Below the pieces are notes generated by a model. The model made no database searches, was not told where the DNA came from, and saw nothing but the letters and a program-made list of their open reading frames with translations. Positions 60,296 through 64,000 of a stretch of 64,000 bases of DNA are shown piece by piece. A program made the position numbers and the translations under genes. The DNA is from Carya illinoinensis (lineage: Eukaryota > Streptophyta > Magnoliopsida > Fagales > Juglandaceae), in contig NC_056760.1 of the NCBI RefSeq assembly GCF_018687715.1, forward strand, positions 40,461,501 through 40,525,500. The letters are read 5' to 3'. Each line of letters begins with the position of its first letter. Within the stretch, counting starts at the first letter, position 1.

Positions 60296-63200
60296 TTGAA
60301 CAGACGTTTCGTCCGAAAATATGAAAAAATGTTATTGCGCCATAAGACCTTAAATAACCCTCCGAGTCTAATGGCACAAATCATAATACATTTTGACACT
60401 TCTAACTATCTTCAATAATCAAAAACACACTTCGGATACCATAATAAATAATAACACTAACTATGCTGTTAGACTAAAACCTATATGATTAATGGATTCG
60501 TGAAAATTTATGGGGTCTTCACGAGGTTCTTAAAGCTAATAGAAATTTCACAATTAAATTTCTAGCGGGCTGTTACAGTACTGATGAAGTAATTCTTGAT
60601 GATGGTTCAAGTTTGGTGGTCTCACACATTAGTTCCTTGGTTTTATATTCCCCTAACTGAACTTTTACACTTCGTGATACACTTTGTGTTCCTCATCTTT
60701 GCAAAAACTTAATTTATGTTCATCATCTTACCAAACAAAATAATGTTTTTGCTGAGTTTCATCATTTTCATTTTTTTGTAAAGGACAAGATCACGAGGGT
60801 GACTTTACTTCGAGGAGCATGTGACAATGGCGTTTACACTTTTTCAGGAAAAATAGTTGCAAATGTGCATGAACGGGCCTCGATTGATGGTTGGCACAAG
60901 CGTTTTGGACATCCATCTCTCAAAGTTGTTTACAATCTTGTTAATAATTTTTGTCTTCCAGTTACATTAACAAAAAAATTGTCGTCATTATGTAGTTCGT
61001 GTACTATTAATAAAGCACATCAATAACCTTTTTGTGTCACTAGTTTCCAAAGCCATGCTCCCCTTGAATTAATTTATACTGATGTTTGGGGCCCCACTAG
61101 TTACATCAGAATTGATGGGTCACGTTATTATCTTCTCTTTGTTGATCACTATACAAAGTATATGTGGTTCTATCCCATGGTCAATAAATCTGATGTTTCT
61201 ACTATTTTTCCACACTTCAAAAAAATTGTTGAAACTCGTTTTCAAGCCAAAATCAAAACACTCTACTGTGACAATGGTGGTGAGTTTATTGCATTAAAAT
61301 CCTTTTTGTCCATTCATAGCATTACTCACTATACCACTGTCCCTCATACTCCTCAACAAAACGGTGTCTCCGAACACTGTCATCGACACCTTGTTGAAAC
61401 GGGCCTTACACTCCTCCACGATGCTTCCCTTGGTTTCTCTTTTTGGCCACATGCTTTTCAAACTGCCTCTTATCTCATAAACAGGCAACCCACACCACTT
61501 CTTCAAAATAAATCTCCTTATGAATCTCTTTTTGGCCAAAAGCCCAATTACCTCAAGTTAGAAAAATTCGGGTGTCTCTGTTACCCACTCACACAGGCCT
61601 ACAACTCAAATAAAATGGAGCCCAGGTCCAAACCGTGTATTTTTCTCGGTTACTCACTGACTCAAAATGCCTACAAGTGTTTGGAGCCCCGTACCCATAA
61701 ACACTATATCTCGCGCCACTTGTTGTTTGATGAAAATCAACAACATCCTCAATCTGTGCCCTCTCAACCCATACAGATAAATCAAACTTTAGTTACTTTC
61801 TTCGTCGATGTCCAACCGCCACTGATTCGTGTGCCACCATCAACGACACTGGTCTCATCTCCTGCACCAATTCTTTTGGAAGGTGATCACGCCATTGCCG
61901 CATCCTCTTCAGGTAACTCTGATCCTTTCAATTGCCTTCCAAATGCTGTTGTTTCAGAAACCCTAGGAAGAAATTCCAAAATTTCAATTCGGTTTCTACT
62001 GTATCTGAGAGTTTACATGCGTCCCCGTTTGTGCTAGTTTCACCTACTCATGCTCAAATTGATGCACAGCCCTTAGGTCAACATGAGAACCCACCGAATT
62101 AGTCTTCCACACAATCCTTAAATCTATCAATTCCTCCTCAGCGCGTTCATCAAATGACTACTAGGTCCATGAATCAATTTTTTAAGCCCAAACAACTTAA
62201 CTCTGTGTCCAAACACCCTCTCTCACAAACCATTGAACCAACTAGTGTGAATCAAGCCATATCTCACCCTCACTGGCATAAGGCTATATCACTGAACTCA
62301 CAACCCCCATGAAACATGGAACTTGGGACTTAGTTCCCTCTCCTTCCAATTGCAATCTTGTGGGCTGTAAGTGGGTGTTTAGGGTCAAGAGGAAAGCTGA
62401 TGGGTCAGTGGATAGGTTTAAAGCTCGTCTTGTTACGAAAGTCTATAATCAAAGACCAGGACTTGATTACAAGGAAACATTTAGCCCTATTGTTAAACCT
62501 ACCACTATTAGAGCAATTATGTCTATTGCTGGTATGAATGGATGGGAGTTGAGGCAAATGGACATAAATAATGCCTTCTTAAATGGTGAATTAACTGAAA
62601 CAGTTTATATGATGCAATCTCCAGGGTTCAAAGATTTGTCCAATCCTACTCATGTTTGTAGATTACGAAAAGCCATCTATGGGCTAAAACAAGCCCCACG
62701 AGCTTGGTATACAGTTTTGAAAAATGCTATTCTTCAACTTGAGTTTTACAATTCCAAAGCAGATTCCTCTTTATTTATATATAACCAAGGGTCAATTATT
62801 TCTTATTTCCTGGTTTACATTGATGACCTTGTCATTATCGAAAATAATTCTAATTTTGTGGCTTCTATTATCAAGCAACTGGGTGCCAAGTTCTCTCTTA
62901 AGAATATGGGTCTCCTTGATTTTTTTCTAGGGATCGAAGTTGTCCCTACTAAAGCTAGTCTATTTTTATCACAACATAAATATATTCGTGATCTTTTATC
63001 AAATACTACTATAAGTGCTGCCAAGGATGTTTCAACTCTTCTCTCCACAAGTCAATCTCTCAAATTAGTTGATGGCACTGCCCCTGTGGACAGCTCTGTT
63101 TTTCGTCAGATTATTGGAAGTCTTCATTATCTTTCATTGACACGCCCAAATATCTCCTTCGCAGTCAACAAGCTCTCGCAATTCATGCACAAGCTCACGA

Positions 63201-63776
63201 AAACTCACTAGAAAGCAACAAAACGGCTTCTCCGTTATTTAAAACAGACCATTTCTCATGGTAAACAGATTCTAAATCTGGTTTGCCTATTTTAACAACT
63301 TTTTCATATGTAGATTGGGCTGGAAATGTTGATGCCTACACCTCCACTTCTGCATACATCAGCTTTCTAGGATCCACTCCAATTTCTTGGAGTTCCAAGA
63401 AGTAAAGAGCTATTGCAAGGTCTTCAACAGAAGCTGAATACCGTGCGCTAGCAAATGCTGCTTCCGAAACCATGTAGCTTCAAAATCTCCTCAAAGAACT
63501 TGGTTTTTCCCTCAAAATAGCACCTCAACTTCTCTGTGATAATCTTGGTGCTACCCATCTCAGTTTCAATCTAGTCAATCATTCCCGTATGAAGCACATT
63601 CAAATAGATCTTCATTTTGTGAGGGACTTAGTTCAACACGGCTATCTTCAAGTTCGCCACGTTCACACTCAAGATCAACTGGCTGACTTATTGACCAAGC
63701 CACTATCTCTACAGCGAACTGACTTTCTACGCCACAAGATTGGTCTTGCTGATGGCAGCTCAATCTTGCAGGGGCA

Positions 63777-64000
63777 TATAAAGGAATATTGCATGAATCA
63801 AGCTCATATCAAAACAGAGCATATCTAGGCTAAAATCGTGGTGTCCATTTCCTGTAACGGCTGCATAATATTCTCATATCTGTTCATTGTAACCGTTGCA
63901 TGTTTTAGGCTCAATTGTGTATATCTTTCCTAAAATAGAACTCTAAACACAATGTATATAATTTGTTTTGAGTATCAATGATAAGTGTGGGAAATCAATT
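63777..64000 (+). repeat. right LTR of the copia element, cut by the window end
   Basis: The first 224 bases of the LTR, starting TATAAAGGAATATTGC, just after a short purine stretch (TTGCAGGGGCA) that serves as the polypurine tract. The remaining 31 bases and the target duplication lie beyond the window. Confidence 0.88.

Larger units (their letters stand above)
57209..60577 (+). mobile_element. solo LTR of 3.37 kb in the copia pol region
   Basis: Starts TGTGACGCCCCC and ends GGGCTGTTACA, flanked by GTGCT (57204-57208) and GTACT (60578-60582), a 5-base duplication with one change. Excision restores the copia frame (gaa tat gat ggt / act gat gaa). The TGTGACGCCCC start is shared by long-LTR gypsy families. 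No gag-pol inside, but several tandem arrays. The rest, about 58900-59860, is non-coding AT-rich DNA. Confidence 0.8.
56151..63768 (+). pseudogene. copia gag-pol, disrupted
   Basis: The frame starts at ATG 56151 and is broken by several stops, a frameshift near 56500, a solo LTR (57209-60577) and a further frameshift between 62037 and 62309. Domains in order: gag (QGNRSIPDYLHAVKAL), zinc knuckle (CQICDQLGHIAKSC), and protease, where DSTAS replaces the usual D-S-G-A. After the solo LTR comes the integrase zinc region (HKRFGHPS, LCSSC) and its acidic triad (TDVWGP, YCDNGGEF, QQNGVSEH). RT starts near 62309, with [20 protein letters not shown] and an intact YIDD. RNase H follows (DWAGNVDAYTSTS, STEAEYRAL, KHIQIDLHFVRD) and has stops. 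It no longer encodes a full polyprotein. Confidence 0.88.
55846..64000 (+). mobile_element. Ty1/copia retrotransposon with TA...TA LTR ends, runs off the window
   Basis: Left LTR 55846-56100, an initiator-methionine-type primer binding site immediately after it, gag-pol in copia order (protease, integrase, RT, RNase H), and a right LTR from 63777 that is cut by the window end. A 3369-base solo LTR is nested in the pol region. The 5-base flank ATCTG at 55841-55845 is the expected left target duplication; its partner lies outside the window. Confidence 0.92.

Overview
This 64 kb window is plant nuclear DNA, very probably from a woody eudicot. It holds spliced genes with GT-AG introns, AT-rich intergenic DNA and a dense, nested transposon load. 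MITE families resembling ones I associate with Fagales (oak, walnut, hickory) hint at that order, but this is a low-confidence guess. Only three host genes look intact: a tau-class glutathione S-transferase (731-1560, +) and two copies of a universal stress protein gene (4262-5969 and 21144-21991, both -).

Layout. 1-3650: the GST gene with its TATA box, then AT-rich DNA containing an old copia-type LTR remnant. 3655-25489: a direct segmental duplication. Unit 1 (about 3655-20536) and unit 2 (about 20537-25489) each carry one USP gene plus the same downstream DNA. Unit 1 is inflated by an 8.5 kb hAT transposon (8609-17074, 8-bp target duplication, 12-bp perfect terminal inverted repeats) and by a 2.15 kb insertion with a fragment of a methyl-CpG-binding-domain gene. 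Unit 2 preserves the sites without these insertions. The hAT element itself contains a 225-250 bp AT-rich satellite, a poly(A)-tailed retroposed insert, a solo LTR inside the transposase reading frame and two related 51-bp repeat arrays in opposite orientation. 25490-34700: gene-poor DNA with MITEs and a MULE-like palindromic element. 34700-39610: two decayed LINEs on the + strand. 40044-52006: a Ty3/gypsy chromovirus on the - strand, with 5-bp target duplications. Its 5' LTR was later hit by a MULE-like MITE and by a 2.75 kb solo LTR. 52012-54360: AT-rich DNA. 54362-55845: a third LINE fragment (-), split by a small hAT-like element. 55846-64000 (running off the end): a Ty1/copia element with unusual TA...TA LTR ends, whose gag-pol is split by a 3.37 kb solo LTR full of tandem repeats.

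The nesting gives a relative order of events. In the hAT: duplication, then hAT insertion into unit 1 (or its loss from unit 2), with the solo LTR and retroposed insert arriving in the hAT copy or its ancestor. In the gypsy: element insertion first, then the MITE and solo LTR in one LTR only. In the copia: LINE first, then copia inserted next to it, then the solo LTR into copia gag-pol. All element-encoded proteins carry stops, frameshifts or lost key residues, so none looks autonomous now. I see no evidence of a novel multi-gene system. The most unusual signals are structural: a palindrome interrupted exactly in its loop by the hAT, the paired inverted 51-bp arrays, and the codon-periodic satellite in the 3.37 kb LTR.
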